From NCBI RefSeq assembly GCF_901933205.1, contig NC_044590.1, forward strand, positions 9,563,501 through 9,627,500: 64,000 nt of DNA, in the 5' to 3' direction. This stretch comes from Camarhynchus parvulus (Eukaryota > Chordata > Aves > Passeriformes > Thraupidae). Position 1 is the first letter of the stretch, and each line of letters opens with the position of its first letter. The notes under the pieces are model-generated. The model had not been told where the DNA came from. It did no database searches and was given only the letters and a program-made list of their open reading frames with translations. Positions 1 to 11,866 of the stretch are shown here, piece by piece. A program made the position numbers and the translations under genes.

Positions 1-3000
1 TCTGCCACTTCTGAGCAAACCCACTGCAACGGCAATCAAGCAAACAGAAATGCTGCCTGCAATTTGTAGCCTGGCCTGCCAAAATAAAAAGGGTGAAAAG
101 GTCATACCTTTCTGAGAAAGGTTACCCTCAAGTCTTCTACTCTCCTTTCTGCCTGCCAGCCAGAAAATATCTTTTGCCAGTGTTGTCTTTCCTTTTTAAA
201 AGTTCTAGAAGCACAATACATCGCTTAGAAGAAATTACCTGGGTTAATCTTCCTCCCCATTTTCTCCCTTTCTACATTTTTTAAATGTACCCTTAAATAT
301 TCAATTCCATGTTTAAAGCTGTATCTTAATGTCAAGGATGTCAATCAGAGCCTGTCAGGTCACCAAACACTCAAGGTGACCTCAGCAAGCCCTGCTCAGC
401 CAAGCACCTCCTTGTCCTGCACTGCTGCAGTGAGGATTAAGTGGAGGGACACTGGGGAAGGTTACAGAGAAAGAAAAATGCTGTAGGGAGTCTTGGAGGG
501 AAGTTTCCTTCTGGGACACCTCAAACAGCTGCTTAGCACAAGTATTAATAACCTGCGAAAAGAATAAAAGGGATGGGCGAAGAAAAACAAGAGGAGCTGC
601 CTGAATTCCCAGTCGGGTTTTGCACACCCCAGTGATGATGATTCACTGTCTGGTTTTCATTTTGTTCCCTTCCTTCAGCACCTGGCAGTTTCCTAACTCT
701 GGTAAAACTCTGCCTTTCACTCTGTGTGAACCTAAAGGTTTTTTAATCTGGCTACACTATTAGCAATGACCCAAACTCCAGAGAACTTGACCCACACTTT
801 CTCTCTGTGTATTTAATTTAATTTCGTTGACTTATGATAGAAATTGTTTGAGTACTTTAAGGGAATAAATGAGAAAAGTATTATTACAGTTTTGTCAAAT
901 CTTGCTTCACCACTAATAGGGCATTAACATTGGAAAGCTGATCAAAAATATCCTCTTGGAAAGAGAGATGTAGCAAAATGAAATCAACCTGCTTCATTCT
1001 TTTCCTGTTTTTGCAGACATCTTCCAAATTAAAACTGTCACCAAATATGTCTGTTAAACTATGGCAGCTCTTACAGGGATGCAGCTCCCTGAGCAAACCA
1101 TTCCTGCTGCAGCCCCCTTATCCCTCTGTGTCCTGCAGGAGTGTGGCACCAGTGTGACGTGGGCACCCCACATTTTGATGGGGTCAGGGTCTGCTCCTTT
1201 TTACTGGTGATGACAAAAACGTGGGCCTGATAACCTTGACAGGGAAAAGGAGAGGCAGGATAAGACCTGCACACAAGTCTTTGGCTATTTTTTACCTTTT
1301 GTGACTCTAAACCAAGCAGGGAGGCAGAGAGGGCAGAGGGCAGGGTGTCTGCCTGCATCTGCCCCCACCAGCACAGGAGGAGGGAGCAGGTCATCATCCC
1401 TGGAGAAATCACTGCTGGACTGGCAAAACCTACAGCTAACTTCCTGATAAGCCACATTTTTCCTGTAATGGCTTAGTTTTAGTCAGAAAGAAAACATTAC
1501 CTTGTGTCTGGCTACGAGGAGGAGGGAGGGGAGTTGCTCCTCTTGTCTCACTTGCTGGGAATTTCTTTTTTTTAATTTAAATTTAGAACAGCAACATCTT
1601 CTTTACAAAAATCTGCATACTTTTCACAGCAGATCACTAATTTGATCCCCAAACTTTCAAGCTGGATATTTTAGTCACCTCTGGATGTTCTGACCTGCAG
1701 CTGGAGGGTTCTCATGCACATCTGAACAGTTTCCAGCATGGGAAAACTGCCCATTTTAGGCCTTGTGTTCAGGCCCAGGCAATCTCTTTGGACTGTCCCT
1801 CCTGCACATTTCAGAGGTGATGCTGTCACCTCAGGAGGGCACCCACTGGGAGGTGTTTGCTGTCCTCTCCCCTCAACACCCAGAAAACAGCCCTGACTCA
1901 CAGAGAGCCATGCTCAGCCTCAAAGGGATGATTTTAATAAGACTTTCAGTTTAAAGGGGGAATAAAATTGCGTTTTCTTCTCATCTCAGCCTCTGTTTCC
2001 TTCAGCTCTCAGCAGGCAATGGCTTGGGATACTTATTGCTCTCAGTAATTTCTTTCAGGACCCCCTTATTTTTATTTTATGCATCGCCTAACACAAGTGT
2101 CTCCCAGTTTCAAAGGAGGAAAATTAATTTGTTTCCTCTCGATAGCAAAGTGCCATCAAACTGAGCTCTAGACAGTACACACCTGGGCAGTGGCCTGGGC
2201 CTGCAGTCCTGCAGGGCTTCTTCAGGAATAAGCCTTGGTGAATAATTTATTTTTCAGTTTGGCTGCTGGGAGTCAAGGGGAAATTCAGTTTAATTCAAAC
2301 CCAATCTCCCTCCTTCCCTGCACACATGGATGTGTTGTTGCTGCACTTAACCAGGCTGCACAATGGGTAGTTTTGCTGCTCTAAGCCATACTGCATGTCA
2401 TTTTTCTTGTAAGTTTTTATATTTCTGTCCTCAGTGCTGAGCTTTAAGGCATCAGCTATGCAGGAGCCATTCTCTGCATCCTGCCAAGGTGCCACATTAA
2501 TGTAGGATCCCAGGGACAAAAATTTGCTTGGGCTGCTGTTGCTGCCCTGCTTGGTGCTGCAGCCACGGAGGGTGGCCCGGGCAGTGGCCAGGAGGTGGCA
2601 GGTCACCCTGTGGCAGAGGGAAGTGCTCATAGAGGGGGCAGGAAAGCTCTTGGAGTTCTGTGCAAAGAGGAATCAGGAGCCCCAGAGCCCCCAGAGCCCT
2701 TCACTTCCTCCAAAGTGGGAACTGGGAGGCTCTTACAGGCCTGTGCAGCCACTGGGAGCTAAACTTGGTGCTTGACCCTCTTTTGGAAGGTGAGGAGGGA
2801 TCTGTTTGACCCTGTTCATGTTCTTCTGTCCTGTGCTAGAGCTCTAGAGTTCACTGAGTAAATATATTGCAAAAGGGAGTTCCTTGCCATTGCTAACGTG
2901 GCCTGATGGGGCTCCTGCAGCACTCCACAGGCACCAACTTGCTGCTGTTCTTTATGGAAAAACTGCTGAAATTTTTAGGCCAGCTTCCTCCATGGCCACT

Positions 3001-3230
3001 TTATTCCTCTGCAGTGCTGTGTAGTGGTTATTTTTCAGCCCACATATCCTGCACTGTACCATTAATGGGTTTTTGTGCCTCCTTGAAGCCTGAGTTTTGC
3101 TGGGCAAGGCAGGCACCAAGCCCTGTAGGTCTGTCCATGTGGAGGAGGCTCCCAGTAATCTGGGAAGAAACACAGCCTGTGCTGTAGTGCCTCACCCATG
3201 ATCTGTGTAATGACATTTCTATTCCCTCAG
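1..3230. other. Non-coding stretch, nothing recognised
   Basis: No gene, RNA or transposon family is recognisable here. Reading frames on both strands are short (up to 128 codons), start at arbitrary ATGs and show no domain I know. Small AT-rich islands occur near 812-830 and 1566-1586. The sequence reads as unique intergenic or intronic DNA of a vertebrate. An old, diverged repeat could be present without being visible by eye. Confidence 0.6.
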
Positions 3231-3372
3231 CAACAAGCAAGTGGCTCAGGACTGATGTTTTGGAGGGATAGTTATTATTTGCTGATAACAGAGGAATTCC
3301 TGATAGAGGAAGTGCTCCTTGCACCCCAGCTCATGTCACTCTTTTGTGGGCCACGTCTCAGGGTAACCCAAG
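3231..3372 (+). other. Candidate internal exon (unknown transcript)
   Basis: The block is preceded by a good acceptor (TTTCTATTCCCTCAG ending at 3230) and followed by a good donor (CCCAAG then GTAAGA from 3373). Its 142-bp length is typical for a vertebrate internal exon. One plus-strand frame is open throughout, beginning QQASGSGLMF and ending near LRVTQ, and it has no match to any family I recognise. A minus-strand frame (3028-3324) also covers part of it, so being open is weak evidence. It could be an exon of an unannotated coding gene, a lncRNA exon or a chance arrangement. RNA data would decide. Confidence 0.2.
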
Positions 3373-6300
3373 GTAAGAGGATGGAAAACCACATGCATCC
3401 TGTTTCAGGGTGCTCCTCAGTGCCCCATATTTCAGCAGAGCCTGGGAAAGTTCAGCACCCTCCTGTCCTCCAATGCTGCAGAAAGTTTCGGGGGCCTTCC
3501 CAGTTCAGCTTCTCCAGAAGGAACGGGGTTTTACCAGGGGAAAAATAATGCAGGTTTAGTCGTGTACTTTGGAGGTAAAAGATACTCAAAATGAGCTGTT
3601 CGGTTGTCCCTTAATGAAATTAAACTGAACTAAAGCTTCCCCAGCTGGGTTGGCCAAGCACTGAACTTCTCTCTGGTGAAACAGGGTCACTGAACCAGTA
3701 GGACTCTGTTTTGAAATGCAACCTACCAAAGCAGGCTTTGTAAGAGTTTTCAGAAACAGAGGAGCTGATTTCTTGTTACTTTGTGAAGCTATTTACAGCT
3801 AAAGTGCCTGTTCTGGGTTACCCAGGGTCACTGGGTGTCTGAATACCAGACAGGTGAGATATGCATGTATTATCTCCATTTTTTTAAACCATGCCGCCTG
3901 TAAAAGGAATATTTTGTATATAACCTCTCCTTGCATCACACTGGGGGAATTCACCACTCTGTGAATCAAAGCCCAGGTGAGCACCAGAAAAGATCACCAA
4001 GGGAGGGTGTGGTTTTTTATCGCCAAATGGTTTTGAGAACAGGTTAGACAAAAAAGGATCCTCATAAGGAGACCTGATCCTGCCTTTGGGAACTGAGGTG
4101 AGCTACATGCTTCTCCAGGTCCCTTCCAGGCCATTTTCCACAGCTCCAAGCTGGAATTACAGCAGGAAGGAGAATTTGGCTCTCTGAGTGTTTAGTTGCT
4201 CTGTGAGTTCTGAATTTAACACATCAGCAAAGCACCTGAGCACATGAAGCAGATTTTCCCTGCAATACAGAAATGCGACTTTGCAGCTCCTGCTGAGGAC
4301 AGGGCAGCATCACCAAAGCTCAGAACATCATGAAAAGAGGTTGGGCAGCCCCCACACCAGCTACCAACAGCCTGGAGAGGCCCTGTTCTAACAATGGGGT
4401 TACAGTCCCAAAATGAGCTTTTCCTTTTTTTTTCCCAAACCCAGATTTGTTCCCCTCCTGCCAGCACCTGGATATCAGGCACACCCCGAGGCTAACATTA
4501 AGCTCATTGACTCATCGGGAGTGATCAGGAGGGACTTGCTCACCTTGCCTGCCCCCTTGGAGAGCAGGCCAGCCTCACCCAGGCACGTCTGCATTGTCAT
4601 TAACTCCTGGCTGATCAAAGCCCTCACCTGACCCGCAGAGAGGAAAGGTGGCAGAGCACAACCAAGGGCATGGCTGGTCCCATGTCCTATGGCCAGGGGT
4701 GTGCAGCTGCACAAGGTGTCTCAAGGGAACTCACACAGCATTTCCATCCCCAGTGAATTGCACCTGACTGCCCCATAACTCCTACAGAGTGACAAAGTGA
4801 CCAAGCCACCACCTGCCCTGACTCCAATAGTCAAAGACCTTTTTTGTACATTCATATCTGCTTTGTAGTTTTACTTTTCCCAGTTTTAGCCAAAAAAAAA
4901 ACCTATTTGAGCAGAAAGCTGCCTTCATTTATATCCCTGGTAATGCTGCTTAGCTTTTACCCAATGCTTTTTATTGTCAGAGCTGAAAGTGATTCACCAA
5001 GAGGGTCAGTATTTCCTCCCCTTTCCCAGGAAAACTGGGACACAAAATAATTTAGCATAAGTTGTATTACTATGAGTTCACATTTCTAAAAATTAAAGGA
5101 CCACAAAAGTGCTTTTCTCCTGATTGCTCACACACTGGCAATAATGGCGTATGCAAAGTTATCTTCCTAAAAAAAATATGATTTCTTGTCATCAGTAACA
5201 CTGTAAAAGTGACTCTTTGGAAGATAGTGCTCCATGAATCTGAACCATTCACTCCTGCATCTGAATTTTTCTCTTTGAAAAGCTTTGTGGTAGTGGAGAA
5301 ATAAACTTGCAAACTTAAATTAAACTGGTCTCCAGCTAGCCCTCAATAAATGTGGCTGAATCAATAGGAAGGATACAATCAGAAAGTAGAAACAGCCAAT
5401 GAAACCTCACACCAGAGGCATGAGAGAGGCAACTGCAGACCCTCTGGAGCTGTAGAGCTGGGTGGTGAATTAGTCAAAAGGAGGAACAAATGGCTAAACA
5501 GAGCAGCCCCCACTTCCTTTCACTGTACTAATTAATCAGGCATAAAAACCTCATCAAGGAGCAGTCCGGCAATGAGAATCAGGCTGAAACAAGGTTATCC
5601 TGAAGGTTAAAGACACAGGATCTTCTTTAATTCCTTAAAAAAAAACCAAAACAAAATCCCTCTTGCCTTCCTTTCCTGACACACCACTTAAGCCAAGCCC
5701 CTCTCACCTCAGGGGAGGTGAGATTGACATCTGTCACCGAGGCCTTAAATCTCCTCGGGAGGGGAAAGTGAACCACAAGTGCTAATGCTGAGGATGGCTC
5801 ATCAGCTTGGCTTTTCATTTCGCTGTCCTTTGTTTTTCAGCCTGGAGCTGTGCTTGTGTTTACATCCGTGGCCCTTGGTAGTTCCCTGGCTGCTGCTTTT
5901 TCATTTGCTTCCCAAAAGCTCAGCTCTCCAGGCAGAGTCCAAAATGAGTCCCTGCATCCAGGAGTGCTCATGTGAGCACAGTGGGAACATTTAATTACAG
6001 AGGTTTTACCCACTCTTGTGATTGCTGATGTACACCCAAAAGCTCAGTCACCACTGGTGAACAGAGCCTTGCCTTCAGTTTTGTGACATGTTGATGTCTG
6101 TGTGGATAAAATAATTGCATCAAATGGCAGAGTGGTGTTGGGGCCTCTGGAGGATGATTATGGTTGATCTTGTACCTTGACTGATCTTGTTCCTTGGGAG
6201 ATGGCCACTGTCAAGCAGGACCACCTCGGTTCCATGAGCATTAGGGGTGATGTGCACTGCTGCCATCTGCTGCTGTGGTCACCCAGGATGAACCCTGGGT

Positions 6301-6658
6301 CATTCTTTGGATTCCTGCCTGAGTCTGTAGCTCTCATGGGATCTGCTCTTAGAGCAGGGCTGTCAGTGGTAGGTCCTTGCAACCTGTGTGAAGCTCCCAG
6401 TGGCCACAGCAGAGAAGCAGCCATGAGATGTCAGCTAACAAGATACACCAGCTTCTGGCAAACAGTCTGAATGTATCCCAAACCAGTCATTCAAATCCAT
6501 TTTTTATCTGCATAGCAGTCAGCAGTCTTCTACAATTCCATTAAAAAGGTTTTATATTGAGTCTTTGGAACTTCATCTTGTGAAGCTGAAGTAAGGTCTC
6601 TCTGGGACTTTATTAGCCAGATCTCTGAATTATGAAATTCCTTACTCACCTAGTAGGC
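3373..6658. other. Non-coding stretch, nothing firm
   Basis: No gene is recognised. A short piece at about 4088-4133 (CTTCTCCAGGTCCCTTCCAG) resembles the old CR1 LINE 3' wording but is too diverged to call firmly. Reading frames are under 100 codons and unrelated to known proteins. Confidence 0.55.
4078..4135 (+). repeat. Possible eroded CR1 LINE 3' fragment
   Basis: The stretch reads like a decayed version of the CR1 3' end, with a GACCTGATCC word followed by CTTCTCCAGGTCCCTTCCAG. The diagnostic ATTCTATG-type terminal repeat is not present, so this may be chance. It is included only because two clear CR1 ends occur elsewhere in the window. Confidence 0.25.
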
Positions 6659-6720
6659 AACTCTATCAACTAGGTAGAGTTATGCTTTCTAATTAGTTAG
6701 TTAGTTAGCTATTTAGTTAG
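6659..6720. repeat. Short hairpin followed by TTAG repeats
   Basis: AACTCTA (6659-6665) pairs perfectly with TAGAGTT (6675-6681) across a 9-nt loop. It is followed at 6689-6720 by an imperfect array of the tetramer TTAG. The unit lacks the GG of the vertebrate telomere repeat TTAGGG, so this is an ordinary AT-rich microsatellite rather than interstitial telomere DNA. Confidence 0.5.
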
Positions 6721-6819
6721 AATAATGATGTCTGTTGGTTAGTAAATGATTTAGTCAGTGTTGTCACCTAAATGCTTCAAGGAAGAGCTGCTGGTTCCAA
6801 TGTTTTGGCATTACCCCAG

Positions 6820-7014
6820 CTCATTACAGCTCCTGCAGAGGGCAGGCCCAGAGGTGCAGCTGTGAGCAGTCCCCTCACTGCCTGGGGCTCTTTGGAAACA
6901 CAGATATCATGCTGGGCTCTGCTGGGTGGGCTGAGTCAGGCACTGCCAGCCAGAGCTGCAAAGGAGCAGTGTCAGGAGGGTCACCCACAATCAGCCCCAA
7001 GGGTGCTGCCACAG
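6820..7014 (+). other. Splice-flanked open block, weak exon candidate
   Basis: The block follows an acceptor-like TTACCCCAG (ending 6819) and ends at a strong donor (GCCACAG then GTAAGG from 7015). The plus frame is open for all 195 bp. The pyrimidine tract before the acceptor is poor and the deduced peptide is low-complexity (rich in Ala, Gly and Ser), so chance is the likeliest explanation. Confidence 0.12.
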
Positions 7015-7150
7015 GTAAGGGAAGTTGAGGGGAGAAACTCTGCCCCAGGTGCCACACTGAGCTTGTGTTCACAGAGCAGAGCAGCTGCAGGCAGCTGATC
7101 CTTGTTGGAGTTGGAAAATCTTGAGTTTCAACAAGTGCATCTGAGAAACA

Positions 7151-7646
7151 GTGTCACCTCCAATGCCCAAAGAGAAAATGCTTGGGTATAGCTTCAGCAT
7201 TGACTGGTGTTTTCAAAATGTGAAGACCCACCAACATGTTAGGCAGCAATGTGATCACTTGCAAAGGAGTAAAAGATCCTGTACATTGAACAGAAAGGTT
7301 TTATCACCTACAACTGGCTGTACAAGCAAGATTCAAAAGGATGTTGCACTTGGAGCATGCCTTAAGGTACCAAACATACATCCACCTACTAAGGCATCTC
7401 TGGTAAGGAGGAAGAAGAGTGTCTGAGAAAAAGAACAATGAAGGGACAACAATTGTGCCAGCATCACAGCTGCAACAAATTAAGAAGTGTCAAGATATGG
7501 TTTTCATCCTGTGCCCTTGTCTTCATATTAAAATGATGGTGAGTGAAGGAAGTGAAGGAATGGGTGGACACCTGATAAACAACTTCATGTTGACTGAGAT
7601 GTTGGCTCAGCCCAAAAGTTGTAAGACCCAGTTAGCAAAAAAGTGA
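7151..7646 (+). other. Two overlapping small reading frames, unknown
   Basis: A 91-codon frame (7151-7426) and a 75-codon frame (7419-7646) overlap by 8 bp and differ by +1 in frame. Together they cover about 500 bp of plus strand with few stops. The peptides are Lys- and Gln-rich and match no family I recognise. This could be a frameshifted relic of a retrocopied gene or chance. No poly(A) tail is visible immediately downstream. Confidence 0.15.
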
Positions 7647-7660
7647 TCAGCTATGGTTGA

Positions 7661-8597
7661 CCATCAGCTGTGCTTGGAATTTGTAAAGGTGTTACTGTTA
7701 TTTTTCACTATTAATAATAACACTGACAGATAATACAGTTTGCTATCTCTGGTCTTCAAAGACTAAAGTTCCTTTCCTTTTAAAGCTGTTAAATATTATC
7801 TTGCTTTAAAGACATCACAGGTCACTGGTTTTTCTGACTCTTCTGATACTCAGCTACACAAATAGTTTTATTTCCACTGAACACAGCAGACCTTTCCCTC
7901 TGGACCCAAAGCAGAACCTTGGAAAGAAGGGAAATGTGTATTCCTTCCTTGCCAATGACCGGGTGAATTGATTTTTTCCCCCTCCTTGTTGCCATTGTTT
8001 CTCTGTCATTAGCTCTCTGTAAATAAGCTTGGCAAGGTCTTGTTTTGAAACTGCCTTTGATTGTTGGACTGCAGAGGTCATGGAAAAGGGGGTGAACTGA
8101 AGGTGCACTTTCCTAATGGAGATGCTGGGAATGATGGGCGGTCTCTGGGGACACAGCCTGCCAAAACACAGGCTGTGCTGTAGGAGTGGCTGGCAGTGTG
8201 AGTGGCATGGGGAGAGGGAGGAAGAACAGGACCAGGACAGTCACAGCATTACAAAATGGCAAAGTATCACAAATTGCCACTTTTGCACAACATCCTGTAC
8301 TAAAGCGTTTCCAAAGACAGGTAAATTCAGATTCTGCAACACAAATACATTTATTTTAAGGAATGGAGTCAGCAAACAGGGAAGAAAAATCCAGTTTTAA
8401 GCACATTTTAAATGCCACAGGTACAAGCCGCAGTTTGCTTGATTTAAATCCATATCACAGCCATATTTAAGTGGGCTGTAGTGCTGCAAAACAAGTGTCT
8501 GGGATACATTCCTCCATATGGCAGGAAGCAGCAGGTCCCTTGCAGCTGCTGCTTGGTGGGGATGCAAATTTAAGTGGCTGTTCTTGTGCCCTTGCTT
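7661..8597. other. Non-coding stretch, nothing recognised
   Basis: This is AT-leaning single-copy-looking DNA with no coding, RNA or transposon signal that I can see. It runs up to the start of an ATCC microsatellite. Confidence 0.6.
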
Positions 8598-8676
8598 TCC
8601 ATCCATCCATCCATCCATCCATCCATCCATCCATCCATCCATCCATCCATCCATCCATCCATCCATCCATCCATCC
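8598..8676. repeat. (ATCC)n microsatellite
   Basis: This is a 79-bp uninterrupted tetranucleotide run of about 19-20 copies of ATCC. All three forward and three reverse frames through it are open, producing artefactual Met-Asp-Gly-Trp or His-Pro-Ser-Ile repeat peptides that are not genes. The purity suggests recent expansion and likely length polymorphism. Confidence 0.97.
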
Positions 8677-10331
8677 CCATCTTTGCTCTGAGTTTTTGAA
8701 TGATCACAACATACAGAGTTGTGGTATTAAAGCCTGTACAGGAGAAGAATTCCTTAGTCCAGCATCTATCCTTCACTATCTGTGGAGTTAGTAAGTAGTA
8801 GGGCCAGTCAACATTGCTTTAGGGGAAATTACAGATATGGGACTGAACCATTTATAATGAACAGTTGCTCTGCTTCACTTTCTCAGTCAGGGTGACTTTA
8901 GTGCTGTGAAACTTTGGGTGTTTATCATGAGAACAGAAACTTTGTTTGAATCAGGTCTGAAACTCTGACCTGAGTTAATAGTAAAATAGCTTTTGCTATT
9001 GTTGACAGGGACACAACTGGTTAATTTTATTTTTATTTTCCTGTGAAAATACAGAAAAGTGGTGAGGCTTGTAAGAGACTTGAAAGACAATGTCAAAAGT
9101 AGACAGATCAGGAAGCACTTCAGGTTTGCAGGTAAAAGACATTAATTTGGAATGCTGAAATGATGATAATTGCTGGTCAATGTCTTTGTAATAGTGGAGT
9201 CACAAGTCAGGTCTGAGATGAACCAAATACCTTCTGGTGTCCTTTGGCTGCAGAGAAGGCCTTGAGAAAGTGAGGTTTTATTTTAGATACATAAAGCTGG
9301 GTGGGGTGAATCCATGCCAGAGGGGCTGTTCTCTTTACTTGAGGCAAATCCATTCTGAGCTTTCATTTTTAGTTTAATCCTGGAGGTGAAAAGCTTTTTT
9401 TTTCCTAGAGTGAAATTATACTGCTTGTTATGAATTCACGCTCTTCTGAATGAGTTCTTTAAAGGACTGCAAGAGATGCAAACATCAACTTCTTGCTGAT
9501 CATCAGAGAGACCAGGGATGTGCTAGTTCACATCAAGAAAGAAGGGTGGGAACAAAGAAGCCCCTTTACCATGTTCCTCTCTGCTGTAACCCAATGGAAC
9601 TGATTGAAAAGGCTCCCTTTAAGAGCAGCTCCTGCCTGTGGGTAGGAAAACTGTGGCTTATAAAGTCACCCAGCAGAAAAAGTCCTGAGCTGCCCTTTCA
9701 TACAGCTCTGATGTGATCTGCTCGGGGTAGAGCACTCCTATGACGTACCCAGATTAAATACAGAGCAGATGTAGGCTAAGACATTCACAGAGGCAACAGC
9801 TCTGATTGGAAAATTGGGTGTTGTTAGGGCTGTTCTCTGGCAGTGAGGCCCACTGACCTGGAATGAGCCATGTCCATAACATCCAGCTCCTCTTGTCACC
9901 ACACATGACGACTGAAGTCATGGCATCTCTCGGGAATGGTCTCTGGCTGTGCTAGCTCCTAAATTCCTGGGACATGTGTGGGAGAACGCTAATTGATTCA
10001 GGTCAAAAATGTGCCAGGGCAGGTTCTAGGAATTTAACAATGTAGACTATCAAATTCCAATGCCTGGGAATATTACCTGCCACTGTTTAATTTACTAGCA
10101 GCATAGGTGTAGCCCTAAGGGCCTGTGCACACACACAGACACCTAGGGTGCATTAGAGGCGTTTCGAAAGGTGCCTGGCAGATAATGTAATGATCAGAAG
10201 ACTGACTTAAGAACAACATCACTGCTGCCTCTTTGAGCCCACAGCAGAGCTGTTCTCATTGGGCTTCCTATGGCTAGAGAGCATTCTTTTACATATGGCC
10301 AGCACCAAAAGCACTGCTGAGAATACTGGAG
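8677..10331. other. Non-coding stretch with a possible conserved block
   Basis: No genes are recognised. The part at about 9965-10265 is mixed-composition, motif-like sequence without obvious repeats. It reads like a conserved non-coding element, but I cannot test this without an alignment. The rest shows nothing specific. Confidence 0.45.
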
Positions 10332-10364
10332 ATATATATATATATATATATATAAAATATATAT
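10332..10364. repeat. (TA)n dinucleotide tract
   Basis: Alternating TA runs to about 10354 and continues as AAATATATAT to 10364. It is a simple AT microsatellite. Confidence 0.9.
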
Positions 10365-10559
10365 CCTCTCGCCCTGTCCTGTGTTCTACTTCAGAAGTCA
10401 GAGTTTAGAGGTGCATTTCATGTGATCTGTGTTGAAAATAAAACCCCAGTAACTGCATTTTCCTTCTGACTGTGTGTGCCAGAGAGACCGTGAGCCACTG
10501 GGGAAAGGAAAACATAGAAGGCTTATTTGTCCAGATTTCAAGGAAATTCACTTCTCCCT

Positions 10560-10760
10560 GTGGATTAATTCTCATTGTACGGCAGCAGGTTTTAAATGTT
10601 TGATTCTTGTTTGTGTCTGTTTTTTAACCCGTATCTCAAGAGGATTTAATTAGATTTGATGTTCATGATATGCTATTTACCGGATTATGATGAGATCAGC
10701 TGATAAGGCTTGACACAAACTTGGCAACCCGTTTGGTGCTTTCTCAGTCTTTAGAATTTA
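10560..10760. promoter_or_regulatory. Enhancer-like AT-rich block (inferred)
   Basis: The block packs several homeodomain-type cores (TTTAATTAG near 10647, TTTAATTATGG near 10757) and GATTATGATGAGATCAGCTG, followed by TGATAAGG, a GATA-type site. There is no coding potential and no repeat. The texture is typical of developmental conserved non-coding elements. The call rests on motif density only and is an inference. Confidence 0.3.
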
Positions 10761-10764
10761 ATTA

Positions 10765-11782
10765 TGGCAATTTCAAAACAGGAAGCTTGGAAACAACACG
10801 GGGATTAAGGACTTGCTGTTGCCCCACTGGGATCAGCAAGGCTTATGGCATTGGTTGTCACTGTTGTCACCAGCTCTCAGCATGCTCAGCCGTCTGGGAT
10901 GTGAGTGCACATGTTCCCGTTCTGCCTAAAATGGACCAAATGCCAATGCCATTTCTCCTTGGAAATGATTCTCCTGAGGAATCCCACCAACTGCAGTGGT
11001 GTTTCATGGCTGAGGTGAGAATGGAGTTAAATGACATGCCAAGGATTTGTATAGACACACAAAAGCCTGGGACTTCTGTTTTTAAGCAATTTCCCAGGGA
11101 ATCTGCACGCTCCAGTACAACATAAAATAAGTTCAAATGCGCAGGGCCAGAGCAGATGGAGTTTTTCACTGTAAAGATTATTTGCATGAAAGTGCTATTT
11201 TCCCACACTTGCACTCATTTTAAGCTTGCTTTCCTTTCTACCACAAGCAGCTCCTGCTGCTCTGCTCCTTCTGTAACCGACCTGATGCCAAGAGCTAACA
11301 CGCTGCAGTGTACACAAGCAAGCTTCTTCCCAAACCTACCTCTGGTTAAGGATCAAAAGATAGTGGTTGAAGTGCAGAATTGTTTCCTTTTATAGCTTTC
11401 CACAGGCATGGAGATCACATCTCTCTGCTTTATCTGTATTTTAAGCACCTCCTAAATAGCCTTGCCGTCAAACATCTGAGCACTCCCAGCTCTCGCTGAA
11501 AGGGGCTGGAAGTTACTCTGAGAAGCAAATCTCAGCTCCCTTTTTTGAGTACTTTGCTACTGATGAATGGTGCCAGGGAGGTGGAGAGCCTTTCTCTATT
11601 TTCCAGTGTAAGGATGTGAAGAAGGCATTTCTGCTATTTTATCCCCCAGGTGTTTAAAAACTGATTTTTGCACTATTTTAACAATGGCAAAAAATGTAGA
11701 TGCCTCTGTGGGAACAATCAAGTGGATTCAGGAGCAAAAAAGTGTTAAAAAAGCAGATGTGACACTTGAGGCCATGTTTTAA
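10765..11782. other. Non-coding stretch, nothing firm
   Basis: A 134-codon plus frame (10721-11125) and a 115-codon minus frame (10867-11214) overlap here, but neither resembles a known protein and each is within chance length. No other feature is visible up to the CR1 end. Confidence 0.5.
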
Positions 11783-11866
11783 TGGTGAGCTTGGCAGCGC
11801 TGGGTTAACAGTTGGACTCAGTAATCTTAGAGATCTTTTCCAAGCTAAATGATTCTCGGATTCCAT
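11783..11866 (+). mobile_element. CR1 LINE 3' end (5'-truncated)
   Basis: The sequence follows the avian CR1 3' end closely. It reads GGCAGCGCTGGGTTAACAG, then a GTTGGACTC word, then an ATCTTTTCCAAGCTAAATG word, then the terminal ATTCTCGGATTCC, a degenerate form of the family's short terminal repeat. CR1 copies are nearly always 5'-truncated, and no reverse transcriptase remnant is visible upstream. The divergence suggests an old copy. Confidence 0.85.

Noticed and set aside
6689..6720. Interstitial telomeric repeat
   Set aside because: The unit is TTAG without the GG of TTAGGG, so it is an ordinary microsatellite.
8397..8791. Repeat-peptide ORFs (Met-Asp-Gly-Trp and His-Pro-Ser-Ile repeats)
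   Set aside because: They are translations of the ATCC microsatellite, whose unit lacks stops in all frames.
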